The notes under the pieces: model-generated
Database searches by the model: none
Seen by the model: the letters and a program-made list of their open reading frames with translations, nothing else
What the model was told of the DNA's origin: nothing
Origin: Phalacrocorax aristotelis
Lineage: Eukaryota; Chordata; Aves; Suliformes; Phalacrocoracidae
Assembly (NCBI RefSeq): GCF_949628215.1
Contig: NC_134310.1
Location: 12,041,401-12,105,400 of the forward strand
Length of the DNA stretch: 64,000 nucleotides
Direction: 5' to 3'
In this document: positions 13,126 to 26,254 of the stretch, piece by piece
Layout of the letters: every line of letters starts with the position of its first letter
Numbering within the stretch: the stretch's first letter is position 1
Made by a program: the position numbers and the translations under genes

Positions 13126-13131
13126 AATAAA
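13126..13131 (+). terminator. Candidate HOMER1 poly(A) signal
   Basis: Canonical AATAAA about 2.1 kb after the stop codon, with a second copy at 13153-13158. The choice between these and more distal hexamers is unresolved. Confidence 0.4.
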
Positions 13132-13158
13132 ACCACAGAAAGCTGATGATGGAATAAA

Positions 13159-16100
13159 TGTAATATTATTTAAAATTATATGATATGATGTCATTTACAT
13201 GTGGGAAAATAGTGGATAGAAATATTTCCACTTAAATTTTGTGAATATGTGTGGTACATGAGTATTTCTATGTATATGTACACACATAAGTATATACAGA
13301 ACATGGAAAAATTTAGATGTGCACATTTTTAATATTTTCCTATTGAAATTAAATTTAAAATTGGAAATTGATATTTGAGAATTTCTTTTCTCTGTAGATA
13401 TCCTTCCTTTCCTTTTTTAAATAATACTGTTACTGAGGGATGCACCTTTGAATTCCCAAATAGTTGTCAAACATAAATATGGGCTAAGGTGGACATACGT
13501 GCACATATAAATAAAATCCTATTGCAAAGAGTATTGCTAATATTTATTTACAGTAGGTTAGTGTTTAGAAATTGCAACCTAAAGTTCATACTTAGGTGGT
13601 TATACCTACTGTAGCCTCTTCACTTCTGTTTTAAGATAAGAGTTTGCCTGTTTGAAACATTACTTTTCCCAGAGACAGGTATTATGCATTGTATCTATCT
13701 TTGATGAAACTATGGGAATATGTATACCAGAAAACAGTGTTGAGTACTATAACCTGAAAACATGAATGTGAACTTGCATAGGAGGGGAGAGCAGTCACAT
13801 CATGTATAACTTGTTATATGGCAACTACAGTCTTGTAAAAAAAAAATTACCCCAAAAAATAAGAAAAATACCACCCCCTCCCAAAAAAAAAATAATCAAA
13901 AATACACTTTTTATTCTGAAATACACTTGCTGTTCTCTGGAGAATGTACTTTTACTCTTTAATTTTTTCTTAAATCTTTTTCAAGTATGTGCAAGTGATA
14001 GCAGCAGCTACCTTGATCTTTCAGGTGCTACTGGATTTTTCATTAGCATGTTATGTTGTGAAATCCTGACTTTGACATAAAAGATTTTTGCAATTATATC
14101 CCCATCTGGATAGTCATTTTTTGGAGTGTCTTGTTCATAATCCATATGCCTCAATGATCTAGAAATTGCATTTTTCTATGTGGACAAAGTAAAACATGTA
14201 AATTAATCTGTCTGTTACAAACTGGGAATTCCTTTTCCTAACTAATATATCCAGGAAAGAGGAGAAAATGAACTGATAATGCAGAAATGCTGTTATAAGG
14301 TATCTAAAAAAATACATTTTCAGGTATAATAAATGTATGTATAAAGGGCTAAATGAGATGTAACACAAATAAGTATCATTTAATGCTATCGGTGTCATTC
14401 CCAGGATAATCCCTTTAAAGAAAACCCTGCAAGAATGACCAATGTGTCAATTAAAGATGAATATTTTGGGATGTGTCTTTTCAGTTGTCAGTTGTGGAAG
14501 GTTTCTGATTTCTGCTCATTTTTCTACCAATTAGAGACTAACTTCATGTTTATTTTCAATAAGAGGCTAAACTTCATTTTGTTTTATCATCTTTTATATT
14601 CTGTACTGAAGTGGCTACTGAACAGCACTCTGAACACTGCATTCATTAGGAGGTTTAATTCAAAGGCAAAATCAAAGCCTTTTTCAGAAATACCACATGG
14701 AAAGAGGAATGGAAAACTTGCAGACCTTAACACTCTACAGAACTGTGGATGTCGCTAAAAGCACTTAATTTAGTTGATTACAGAAATCTTGGATCTTGAG
14801 GCTAAATATAAATCTGATTAGAGATTAGGTCTGAATGTCAAAAGACAATTAAAAAAAAAACCCAACTAACCATCAAGAAACTATGCCTAAATGCACGTAG
14901 TTCAGTCTCAGTAACTGGACATGCCAGTTAAATGCACAGCTATACACTGACTTTGTTTTCAGGGAATGGACCTGACTCTGCAAAGCAATGTTCAAATTGT
15001 CTTGTTTACATTTTCTTAATAATGCTGCATATGTGCACTACCTCTGAATGGTGCTAAGCAGAGACCATATCACAGAATAATAGGTATTTTAAAAAACCCA
15101 ACAACTCTCATTTTTGGTTAGTAGCATTAGTTCCTTGTTATACTCCACTTACTTCACACAAGTAGGATTAATTTTCCCTGTTATGTTAAATGTTTGGGAA
15201 TGATGAAGAGTTTTGTGTTAGATCCTGGAGTCAGTTCAGCTCATCTCCAGTTTTTTGGCCATGCAACATAGCTGGAAAGCAGGTGCAAGTGTTTGTATCA
15301 AAAGACCTGCAATACCTCTAGGTAGTATGGGTTCTCACACCATATGGAGTCTCATAGCTTGCCTGTCACAACCTCTCAGGGCCTTTTAGCTGCCTCTGCA
15401 CTGTTGGTAGCTCATCCTAGGACCAAAGGAACACAAGTGTAATTTATACTTACTTTCTTCCTTATTGCCTGGTCTTGCACAAGCAAAGCTCAGCTGCAAC
15501 AATACATCTGGCAGTTTGTGTCATTTTCAAATGCAGGTGTGGGAAGGAGTAGTAACCATCAAAGATGTTTTAGTTTTTTGGGGGAAAATGTAGAGTTTTC
15601 AAAAAGATTGCCTTACATGGACCTTCACAAACAGTACGTGTATCCAGATGCTAAGGGGAGAGGAAGACCTACACTGACAAAGTATGTTTAAGTGTTATCT
15701 TCATGTATGGATTTCCCCCTTTTGAGTTAAATTAAATATGGTCATGCAGATATTTGCAAGCTTAAGTTTTTCAGAGAGGGAACAAGACCTTTGAAAGTCT
15801 GAGTCTGGATTGTATTTTATTAAATGATGACAGGAGTTTTCTCTAAACAAAACAAAGGAAATGGAAAGCAAAATGATCTTGTACTTCCCTGCAAGAGAGA
15901 TATCACAGCCCTTAACTGTGGATGGAAAAATGTGAAAACTAAATCTACTTTCTCTGCATCTGAATATACAGTTCTTTTTTATAATTCCAGCAGTGTTTCT
16001 CAGGAACCAGAAATATGACTTAAAAAGCAGTGAAAGGCACAGCGCTCTTTTCGACTTTCACTTAGTGAGAGGAGCTAGAATAGCAACGTGTAGTTGAGCA

Positions 16101-18000
16101 ATTCAAGTAATAGCTAGCATGAGCATCCTGCACCAAAGTCCCTACTGTTCAGCCTCACTACTACATGCTGCTAGCCATGTGGAAGCTAGCCCAAATATGG
16201 CTGCACTTGCTGTCTGTCCTAGAGGCATCCCCAGAGGGTTTGTTGTCCTTTGTTCAGAAGCTGCTGGTTCATGGTGTAGCCCTTTTGCTCCGGAGTGTTC
16301 TACACATTTGCTGATTTGCATGCAGGGTGCAAAAATGGAGGAGAATTTTGTTCAACAGATCTGAGAGAATCAGAATAATGTGTTGGTTTGATATAAGCAC
16401 CTTTTCCCCACCTCTCTGAAAGAAAAAGAAATTATGAAAGCATTATTTGGGGTGGTTATTATTATAATTTGAACCTACAAAGTAAAAACTTTTTAATCCT
16501 ATTTTTCTTGTATTTTTCACTTTTTGTGTCTATGTTCTTTTCTCCTGCATAACATAGAACAGCTAAGTACATGTTTACAATAAATGTAAGAAAGTGCTAT
16601 ACTGCTTTGGAACCAGATACATAAAAATCCAGTGCCCTGCTCACCAGGCTGGCACATCAGCAACCCAAATGAAAAGCACATAAAAGACAACTGTAGGTAT
16701 GGGGTGCTGCCTGTTGTGTCTGAACATTTCTTAGCCTCAGTGAAGGAGTCAGCCAAAGAAGCTGAGATGAGGCAACAAGGAAGCATCAGGAAGTATTTTG
16801 AAGCTGGCTAAAGCAGTGACCAATGCAAGTACTTTCAGAATACAGGAGTCTGTATGCTCTTTATTGATAATGACTGAGTTTCAGAAATAGAAAATTAATG
16901 TAAAGTGTGTTTAATTCCTCAAGTCAAAATGCAGTGATGTGTCAGGATTGGCAGGCTGTTTTCAGAAGAAACTGAGCTGATTTTCCTGCTAAAACAAAGG
17001 AATCTTATACCAAGCAGCAAAACTTCCTGTCAAGCCAGAGGATTTCAGTCATCACCAAGGATAGGAGACAGGTATTTTTCAAAAGAATTAAAGAAATATT
17101 TGGAAATTTCCCTGAAGAGAACCTGTACAAAGATGAGAGCAGAGCTCTGTGCAGCAGCTGCAATGTGCCTGAGTCAGACTGGGAAATCTAGCTACGAGAC
17201 TTCCAGTCTGGACTGGCAGGAGGGGTAGGTAGCAAAATGTGCTGTAGGTTCAAAGGCTTTTAAGGAAATTGTGACACTTTGGCCGAATTACAACAATGAA
17301 GCTGTAACAAGGACATATGTATCTAAAACTAAAATTTAGAAAGGAATCAAGGCATCACAGAACATAGCAGAAGTCAGCCCCATGGCTGAGCAAGCAACCA
17401 CACCAGGGACTCTTGGTACAGCCAAACATATGAGATCACCTCTATAACTGTGGCAGAGTGGAGGGTTTACTTATGGGATAAAACACCAACAGATCAACCT
17501 TCCACTGAAGCTGGATTTACAGCTCAGGAATAGCTAATAGGTGGCTGTGGAATTCACCATGACATTGTATATCACTCTCAGTGTACTGCACCAGGAAAGG
17601 AAGCCACTATTTGATGAAGTTGTAAGCTGACCTCCATGACCCCTGTAAAACTAGCTCTGTGTCTTCTATTGGCTAAAAGCTGGAGCATATCTACTTGGAA
17701 AATAGTTAACTGGCAGCAATGGTGACAGTGGTGTTTCAAGGACTCAGGCCTTCATCATCTGGAAGGTCTTGGCAGATATAAGTGAAGAAACTCTAATTTA
17801 CTCTAATTTACTCTAATTTCAGTATCTTTATTGAGAATTTTTTTTTTTAAGGAAACCCCTTGACTTCTTATTGCAATGACATGTTGCTGGGATAATGGAA
17901 AACAGTGTAGTCTGGAAACAGCTAGGCCCCTTCCACTAGATGAGCTCCAAAGGGAGCAGGAGCTAAATTTTGCATTCAATCATTTAACCAAGCCAGTACT
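13159..18000. other. Intergenic, mostly unassigned
   Basis: AT-rich sequence between HOMER1 and the solo LTR at 18001. The only structure I can name is a short tandem repeat at about 17790-17820. Part of this could still be distal HOMER1 3' UTR. No coding exon with splice sites is seen. Confidence 0.5.
17790..17820. repeat. Short tandem repeat, unit CTCTAATTTA
   Basis: Three consecutive near-identical copies of a 10-mer are visible (ctctaattta, ctctaattta, ctctaatttc). It is a minor tandem duplication. Confidence 0.7.
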
Positions 18001-18334
18001 TGTGGCGATTCATGACACAGACTCCGTATCCATGCACAAGCAAAGCCAAAAAGCCATTTATTCACAAAAGAGAAGCCTTAATATAGTCTGCCTCCTGAGC
18101 TAGTATTTTTCCCTTCTCTCCACCTCTGAATGTGTTCTATCATACTAGCTCCACATATGGTATGAACATAGGTAAACTCGCTCTCCTGCTTCGGTGCTCC
18201 AGCTGTGCCCCTGACCTTCTGTCCCGCATATCAAGGCCTCAGTTCTGTGGGTTTTGTGGGTTGTTTTTCTATCCCACAGCTTGCATCCAATAAGGGCGAT
18301 GAGATCATGGGGGGCCACATTCACTTACTCCACA
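18001..18334 (-). repeat. Solo LTR, reverse orientation, TSD GTACT
   Basis: A 334-bp segment begins TGTGGCG and ends CTCCACA on the + strand, and is bounded by direct repeats GTACT (17996-18000 and 18335-18339). Read on the - strand it has a TATA-like ACTATATTAAGG near 18085 followed shortly by AATAAA (complement of 18057-18062), the spacing expected of an LTR U3-R junction. No internal viral sequence adjoins it. The family is not identified; it is unlike the ERV-L-like LTRs in this window. Confidence 0.72.
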
Positions 18335-19039
18335 GTACTGACAGTACCAAACGCTTTCTTATTCAGAAGCATCCCTGAAACTGAGTATCCACTAAAAATT
18401 TCAGCAAATTTGTGTATCTGGGCCTCATAAGGCATAAAGATTTAGACCTGTTGGGTAGCTGATGGCTGAAAGAGAATCCAGGTTTATCCCAAATGGCTGA
18501 TAATGCAGCCTTGACAAATGCTGGCTGGGGGACAGAATTTCTGTTTAATATTTCTTATTGCAAATTGATACTAAAAGGAAAATACTTGAAGGGGTTTGTT
18601 TTTTTTATTTTCTGTGCAATGGGACAAAGTACTGACTTGGGACTGTAACGGCTTTTGAGTATTTAAATGTGTTTTAGACGTAATAGATGTTAGGGAGTAT
18701 ACAAAGCATGTCATGTAGGCAACCTGCAGCTAACGTTTTCCCCAAAAACATAACCTGAGTACACAAATTTTTTTAGAAAAGTGACAAAATTTCCTGAAGA
18801 GAAATTTACTGTATCAATCAACCATGTTTAAATAAAGCTACCTTTGACTGAGGACAAGCCCTGAACTCTTCCCTTCTCCCATATTTTCCAGGAAAGGATG
18901 AAATGAGAGTAGACAAGCTGTAAGCATCACTTGCTAGCATTGGAATTTTCTTGATTCTGTCTGCTGGCCATGAGCACCAGAGGAAGTGGCCAAATGACCA
19001 GATCTCGCAAAGAAGCTTCAATAGCACAATCCAGCCCAG
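18335..19039. other. Intergenic, nothing recognised
   Basis: Mixed-composition DNA between a solo LTR and a CR1. No feature supported. Confidence 0.5.
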
Positions 19040-19113
19040 CATAGAATCATTAAGGTTGGAAAAGACCTCTAGGATCATCAAGTCCAACCGTCAACCCAAC
19101 AATACCATGACTC

Positions 19114-19701
19114 CTAAACCATGCCCTCAAGTGCCACGCCTACATCTCTTTTATATACCTCCAGGGATGGCGACTCCACCACCTCTCTGGGCAGCCTGTT
19201 CCAATGCCTGACCACACTTTCAGTAAAGAAATTTTTCCTAATATCCAATCTAAACCTCCCAAGACACAGCTTGAAGCCGTTTCCTCTCCTTCTATTGCTA
19301 GTAACTTGGGAGAAGAGACCAACACCCACCTCACTACAACCTCCTTTCAGGTAGTTGTAGAGAGCGATAAGGTCTCCCCTCAGCCTCCTCTTCTCCAGAC
19401 TAAACCACCCCAGTTCCCTCAACCTCTCCTCATAAGACCTGCTCTCCAGACCCTTCACCAGCTTCGTTGCCCTTCTTTGGCCACACTCCAGCACCTCAAT
19501 GTCCTTCTTGTAGTGAGGGGCCCAAAACTGAACACAATATTCGAGGTGTGGCCTCACCAGTGCCGAGTACAGGGGCACGATCACTTCCCTAGTCCTGCTG
19601 GCCACACTATTCCTGATACAAGCCAGGATGCTGTTGGCCTTCTTGGCCACCTGGGCACACTGCTGGCTCATATTCATCTGGCTGTCAATGAACACCACCA
19701 C
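19114..19701 (-). pseudogene. CR1 ORF2 C-terminal region
   Basis: A 195-codon frame with the conserved CR1 C-terminal block: [60 protein letters not shown] and [20 protein letters not shown]. In the active element it continues directly from the reverse transcriptase; here a frame change near 19800 separates them. Confidence 0.88.
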
Positions 19702-19830
19702 GTCCTTTTCTGCCGGGCAGCTTTCCAGCCACTCTTCCCCAAGCCTCTAGCGTTGCATGGGGTTGTTGTGACCCAAGTGCAGGACCCGGCACTTGGCCTT
19801 GTTAAACCTCATACAACTGACCTTGGCCCA

Positions 19831-20905
19831 TCAATTCAGCCTCTCCAGGTCCCTCTGCAGAGCCTTCCTACCCTCAAGCAGATCAACACTCCCACCCAAC
19901 TTGGTGCCATCTGCAAACTTACTGAGGGTACACTCGATCCCCTCATCTAGGTCATTGATAAAGATATTAAACAGAACTGGCCCCAACACTGAGCCCTGGG
20001 GAACCCTGCTTGTGACTGGCCGCCAACTGGATTTAGCTCCGTTCACCACAACTCTCTGGGCTTGGCCATCCAGCCAGTTTTTTACCCAGCGAAGAGTACA
20101 CCCATCCAAGCCACGAGCCGCCAGCTTCTCTAGGAGGATACTGTGGGAGACAGTATCAAAGGCTTTACTAAAGTCCAGGTAGACACCATCCACAGCCTTT
20201 CCCTCATCCAGTATGCAGTTCACACTGTCATAGACGGAGCTCAGGTTGGTGAAGCAGGACCTGCCTGTCATGAAGCCATGCTGACTGGGCCTGATTCCCT
20301 GGCTGTCCTGCACTTGCCTGGTGAGCTCAGTCATGATGAACCGCTCCATAATCTTCCCTGGTACCGAGGTCAGGCTGACAGGCAAGTAGTTCCCCGGATC
20401 CTCCCGCCAACCCTTTTTGTAGATGGGTGTCACATTGGCAAGCCTCCAGTCATCTGGAACCTCCCCCATTAACTAGGACTGCTGGCTCCTCTGCCAGCTC
20501 CCTCAGTACTCTTGGGTGGATCCCATCCAGCCCCATAGACTTGTGAGTGTCCAAGTGGAGCAGCAGGTCGTAAACAACTTCTTCATGGATTATGGGGGCT
20601 TTATTCTGTGGTCCATCCCTGCCTTCCAGCTCCAGGGGTTGAATACCCTTGGGATAAGTGGTCTGACTGTTAAAGACTGAGGCAAAGGCGGCATTTAGTA
20701 CCTCAGCCTTTTCCTCATCCTCAGTTGCAATGTTCCCCTCCGTGTCCAATAAAGGAATGAGATTCTCTTTGACTCTCTTTTTGTTGTTGATATGTTTGTA
20801 AAAACATTTTTTGTTAACCCTTACAGCAGTGGCCAGGTTGAGCTCTACCTGGGCTTTTGCTTGCCTAACTTTCTCCCTGCAAGACCTAACGAGGTCTCTG
20901 TACAC
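19831..20905 (-). pseudogene. CR1 ORF2 reverse transcriptase portion, broken
   Basis: Two overlapping open frames (20450-20905 and 19831-20469) carry LINE reverse transcriptase. Visible motifs are [79 protein letters not shown] and FADGTKL. The last should read FADDTKL, so the second catalytic aspartate is glycine and polymerase activity would be lost even without the frameshift near 20460. Confidence 0.9.
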
Positions 20906-20913
20906 TTCTTGTG

Positions 20914-21945
20914 TTACCTGCCCCTTCTTCCAAAAGTGGTAGACTCTCTTTTTTTTTCCTGAGTGTCAGCAGAATCTCCCTGTTCAGCCAGGCCAGTCAT
21001 CTTCCCCGACGGTTTATCTTGCAGCACATGGGGACAGCCTGCTCCTGTGCCTGCAAGACTTCCTTCTTGAAGAAAGCCCAGCCTTCCTGGACTCCTTTGT
21101 CCTTCAAGGACTTCCTCCCAAGGGACTCTCCCAACCAGTGCCCTGAACAGGCCAAAGTCTGCCCCCCGGAAGTCCATAGTAGTGGTTCTGCTGACCCCTC
21201 TTCTTACTGTGCCAAGAATCAAGAACTCAATCATAACATGGTCACTAAGCCCAAGATGGCCTCCAACTGCCACATCTCCCACCAGTCCTTCTCTGTTTGT
21301 GAAGAGCAGGTCAAGCGAGGCACCTCCCCTGGTAGGTTCACTTACCAGCTGTGTCAGGAAGTTATCTTCCACACACTCCAGGAACCTCCTAGACTGTTTC
21401 TTCTCTGCTGTGTTGCATTTCCAGCAGGCATCTGGTAAATTGAAGTCCCCCACTAGAACAAGGGGAACTGATTGTGATACTTCCTCCAGCTGCTTGTAGA
21501 ACGCTTCATCTACCTCTTCCTCCTGATTGGGTGGTCTATAACAAACCCCCAGCAGGATATCTGCCTTGTTGGCCTTCCCCCTCATCCTTACCCATAAGCA
21601 CTCGACCTTATCATCAAAGTCACTAAGCTCTACGCAATCGAAGCACTCCCTAACATACAGAGCCACCCCACCACCTCTCCTTCCTTGCCTATCCCTTCTG
21701 AAGAGCTTATAGCCATCCATTGCAGCACTCCAGTCATAAGAGTCATCCCACCATGTCTCTGTGATGGCAACTAAGTCATAGCTATCCCACTGCAGAATGG
21801 CTTCCAGCTCCTCCTGTTTGTTGTCCATGCTGCGTGCATTGGTGTAGATGCACTTGAGGTGGGCTATTCGTTTCACCCCCAACCCTGGCACGCCACCCCT
21901 AGGCTCCTCTCTGGTGGGCCTGGCTACATCCCCTTCCCCCTTCAA
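20914..21945 (-). pseudogene. CR1 ORF2, apurinic-like endonuclease portion
   Basis: Open frame containing the exonuclease-endonuclease-phosphatase fold of LINE ORF2: an asparagine-containing IYTNARS near the start, AITETWWDD, the VLVGDFNLPD catalytic motif and the GLSDHVMIEF histidine motif. The enzyme nicks target DNA to prime reverse transcription. The frame loses agreement with ORF2 toward its C-terminus, where SPGRLGF... is a frameshifted tail. The reverse transcriptase continues in another frame. Confidence 0.88.
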
Positions 21946-22190
21946 ACCTAGTTTAAAGCCCTCTCAATGAGCCCCACCAACTCATGTGCAAGAATCCTTT
22001 TCCCCCTTTGAGATAGGTGAACTCCATCTGCATGGCCTGTGCCAGGCTGACCCATGTTTAAAGATCCGTGACAGACTAAGGCAGGGTAGGATGGGGGCTG
22101 ATGGGACACGTAAAAGGCTATTGCAGAGAGGATGGAAATAATTTGTTCAGACAGTGACAGTAGGCAGGACAAGAAGTAATGACCTTATGT

Positions 22191-25100
22191 TTCAGATAGT
22201 AAGAGAAGCCTTCAGCCAGTAGGCACTGCAATGGATCACTTAGAGAAACTGTGACCTTCCATCAGAAGAACCTTTCAGAAAACAATTATGGGAGTGACAT
22301 ACCTGGTCCTGCAAGAAATGGATAGGCTATGTGATTTTTATTTTTTTTATGCCTAGTCAAGCCTTTTTTTTTTTTTTTTTGACATGTCATTAGAAACCAA
22401 GAGCAGACTGCAATGGCTTCTTTGTCAAATTGCTTTTGCAGGGCTCTGTCCACTCCAGCAAGTGGGGGGACACACATCGCTTTATGATGCTTCATATGAA
22501 GTTGATTCATAAAACATTTTTTGCATTAAGTTGTGCAGTTAACATGCATGGCAGTTTGAGCATGCATTGATGATTTTTTGTATGCTAAGAGCTCAGTTAC
22601 ATTTCTGCTGCAATTTAATGGGTTTAAAATAGAGGAAGAAAAGTTGTAGTTAATATAAATTCTTTGTATGAATTGCATGATTCTTCAATTTTTTTCTTAT
22701 TCCTGTGACTTTCAAACAGTAATATACAGAGGGAGTGTGATGAAAATTAGAGAAGATTAAGATAAAAGAATGATGTAAACAGTGAATTATGTTTGAAAGA
22801 CCATGAATGTACTTGGTGTTATATAAGCAATGTGGGGTACGGTGAGCTGTTTCAGAGAAGTCAAGTTTGCTGCCTTCTGTTATGAGGAGAAAGTGAAAAG
22901 AAGATAATACAGGTGACAGTCTGTGGCACAAGACTCCAACAAACATATCCCACAGACAGCACACAAATATAGTAGGAACAAAGGGAGAAGGCAGCAGATA
23001 CAGGGACTGATCTTGAATGTAATTTTTGTTTTGTTTTACCAGTTTTGGTTGATTAATGAGGAGAGAGTGAACCCCAGCACTAATGCAGACAGGCATCAAC
23101 TATAACAGCATGGATAAGAATCTCTGCCTGTTTTTACCCACCAGCCCTTCCTGTTGTGGCAAGGTTTTGAGAGAGATGTGCTGTCTTTTACTGAGTTGAT
23201 GAAAGTCTGGACAGTCAGCATGACAGTGGTGAAGATTTGCATAAAGTTTAGAGACAGTAACAGAACTGAGAGTCTCAGAGCAAAGGCAGAAAGGGCAGGA
23301 AGGCATCTCAGTGGGAATGAGTCAGGTCTACAGTTCTGCAGGATGGAAAGTTGGACAGAAACTTGCAGCACTTCTGTGACCAAAGCGGGTTATGTGGCAA
23401 TGCTGCTATAGCTACTTGGTAAAACTGTTGGAATAGTTGCTATAGTGCAGTTTGTATCAGCAAAGTGATGCTTGTAACAGTTAAACAGTCTACATGATAC
23501 ATCTAAAGTTTACAGAGGCTATTTTATAGTTAGATTAATTACATCCCTCCATCCTAAAAGATAAAAACACCATGGCAAAACTCTATAGCATTAGACCTAG
23601 ATAAGCTATCTGTGATGTGAGTATAAAGCTCAGACTCTGGTGGTGGTGGGAAAATGCTGGTGCTTTGGTGATTCAGAATTGCTGCAGAACTCTGAGATTC
23701 TCATAAGCTCCCTCCTATGGCAGGAAGAGTAAAACTTGTAAAATGAGCTTCTCGCTATGATGGGAAGCAGCAGTAAGAACTGCTGAGAAAAGGAACAGTT
23801 CATAGGTTTTGGAAAAAGGGATCTGACAAACTCACCTTCTATCTTCTCTCCCTTCCCCACATCCCATCTGCTGAGTAATAACTGGTGTGACAGAAACAAA
23901 CCCTATATATACCAATGGCTTCTGTGAAAAAGAGGTGTTGTTTTATTTCTATAAGTTTGAGGACTGTGGCCCAATGAATATTTACTTACAGTGTACCTTT
24001 CCTTTACATCTGACATGAAAAAAAAAAAAGATGGTTCTACCCATCTCCCATCTTCTATGTGTTGTACAAGCATTTAGGCCTTATTCCGAGTAGCATATCA
24101 CTGCCTTCCAAGTGTACCTACAGATTTATTCACTAATTTTCAAATCTGATGCATACATTAAATATACTTCCAAACTGTAGGAATATCCATAAAAGTAATA
24201 AAAAAGCAGCTACTTAACTACTCAAGCCAGCCAATGCCAAAGTAGACACCAGTTGATGGTAGCAAATATTCTTAAATAGAAGTTTGTTCTGCACATCAGA
24301 CTGTGTGGAGGCATGCACACTGCTGCAGGCACAGTGAAAGCATTAGGAACAGACCCTAGCTACAAATATAACCCTCTTCTTTCAAAAGAGAAGTCAGTGA
24401 TGATCAAAGAACTTGCTTATTTCAAAACACATTTCCTACTTGTTCTCCCACAATCCAAAATTAATAGCATATGCCATTATCACCAGAAGTGAAAAACAAT
24501 ACTAGAAAACCTGAGCCAGACAGGCCTCGGATTTTGGTAAGATACTTTGCAGTATAGGTTTGCACTGCAAATGCAACCTGTGTTTCACATTGCTATTAGA
24601 CATGGCGTACCTTTTTCTTGTTTTCTCAGGATTATAATTGCACTGAGAAGTTCTTGTTCCATAAATACATGGATTTATTTTTCTTGTATGTTAAGGGACC
24701 ATCTGGGCATAGAACCTGCGTACACTGACTTACATGCAGTGTAGTTCTTGTACCAGAAACACAGGAGTGAAAGGAAAAAGATACACAGTACAAACATATC
24801 TCTGCACACCATGAATATTTTCATAAGTCTTATTTCTAGATAAATAACAATGCAAAATGACTATAGGAGAAACAAACCAAACCAAACAGCTGGCAACTCT
24901 AGTCTGGGAAATAATTGGTTGGCTAATTACACACACACACGCAAAAAAAGCTAACTCTTCAAAACACTCATAATAAAGGTACTTCTAAAATATCTAAGTT
25001 CTTAATATACAATCTAGTTTGTTTTTGAAATATTATATTGTACATATACCAAAAAAGCAAATAGTGGAGAAGTCACATGTTTTTGAGTCGAGCTTTTCTA

Positions 25101-25679
25101 TTATCATTACTTGTCTTTTTAAGTAATTGCAGGTGGAGGCTTGTTCTCTCCATGTAATGGTATTGCCACTAGCTAGCTCTAAAAGGGTAGGAGAGTATAA
25201 TAAGGGAGCTAAGCTCTTAATATTTCTGGGTTTAAATTTCTGATCTTTTCATAGTGTTTTTGTCTTTTGATTAAGAGATGGAAAGTGGATTTGATTTGTA
25301 TTTAAGCTCACCTATCCTGCATTATTTAAGAGCAAGATTCTCCTATAACACCTAAATAATTTGTGACTTAGTTTACAAAGATGCTACCTAAATATAATTA
25401 TTCACTGCTGCAACATAGCTTAGGCACAACCATCTGCCACTAAGCACTGACAGATAAGCAGCTCAAGGCATTAAAAGAATAACAATGGAAACGTAAGTAA
25501 ACAATATATCATTTTTTTTTTGTGGGAACCAAACTGTGCTAAAAATATTTTTTTTAACATTGGTACATATTTAAAGTTAAAACAAGACATCAGTCAAATA
25601 CATATCCTTTAATTAAAAAAAATAATTTTAAAGCACCAACACTGCAAGTATGATGTTACATTGCATGTACAAGAAGTTG
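22191..25679. other. Intergenic, nothing recognised
   Basis: AT-rich DNA with a poly-T tract near 22363-22380 and an AC run near 24930. No exon or repeat family is supported. In principle distal JMY 3' UTR could extend here, but nothing shows it. Confidence 0.45.
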
Positions 25680-26254
25680 TGACCTGGTTTCAGCTGGGAT
25701 AGAGTTAAATTTCTTCATAGTAGCTAGTATGGGGCTATGTTTTGGATTTTTGCTGGAAACAGTGGTGATAATGGAGAGATGTTTTAGTTGTTGCTAAGTA
25801 GCACTTACACTGGTCAAGGACTTTTTCAGCTCCCCATGCTCTGCTGGGTGCACAAGAAGCTGGGAGGGCACACAGCTGGGACAGCTGACCCAAACTGACC
25901 AATGGGATATTCCATACCATATGATGTCATGCTCAGTATATAAAGCTGGGGGAAGAAGAAGGGGGGGGCATGTTTGGAGTGATGGCGTTTGTCTTCCCAA
26001 GTAACTGTTATGTGTAATGGTGCCCTGCTTTCCTGGAGATGGCTGAACACCTGCCTGCCCATGGGAAGTAGCGAATGAATTCCTTGTTTTGCTTTGTGCC
26101 ATGCGCAGCTTTTGCTTTACCTATTAAACTGTCTTTATCTCAAACCATGAGTTGCCTCAGTTTTACCCTTCCGATTCTCTTCCCTGTCCCACCAGCGGGG
26201 AGTGAGCGAGCGGCTGCGTGGTGCTTGGTTGCTGACTGGGGCTAAACTACGACA
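25680..26254 (+). repeat. Solo ERV-L-like LTR
   Basis: It starts TGACCTGG and ends CTACGACA and is nearly identical to 1-519. TATA-box TATATAAAG follows a CRE-like site that has decayed to TGATGTCA (25922-25929). ATTAAA serves as poly(A) signal. Flanking 5-mers AGTTG and AGGTG match at 4 of 5 positions and may be the old target duplication. No internal sequence, hence a solo LTR formed by recombination. Confidence 0.88.

Larger units (their letters stand above)
11039..13158 (+). other. HOMER1: HOMER1 3' UTR (end inferred)
   Basis: Uninterrupted AT-rich sequence follows the stop. Candidate poly(A) signals AATAAA lie at 13126-13131 and 13153-13158. An AU-rich element sits at 12819-12840. HOMER1 long isoforms are known to have long 3' UTRs, but the actual cleavage site cannot be fixed from sequence; another AATAAA lies near 13510. 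Confidence 0.5.
19040..22190 (-). mobile_element. CR1 LINE with nearly complete ORF2
   Basis: CR1 is the dominant avian non-LTR retrotransposon. On the - strand this copy reads, in order: the tail of ORF1 (ending HLSQRGKRI...ERALN, 21948 to about 22030), the ORF2 endonuclease (about 20914-21870), reverse transcriptase (about 19830-20905) and the ORF2 C-terminus (19114-19701). It ends at the 3' terminus near 19040, where the + strand shows AGAATCATTAAGGTTGGAAA. The 5' limit is uncertain, between about 22040 and 22190. Frame changes near 20905, 20460 and 19800 make it inactive. No target duplication was recognised. Confidence 0.93.

Noticed and set aside
19204..19950. 248-codon + strand frame
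   Set aside because: Antisense to the CR1 ORF2 C-terminus, which gives a clear match on the - strand.
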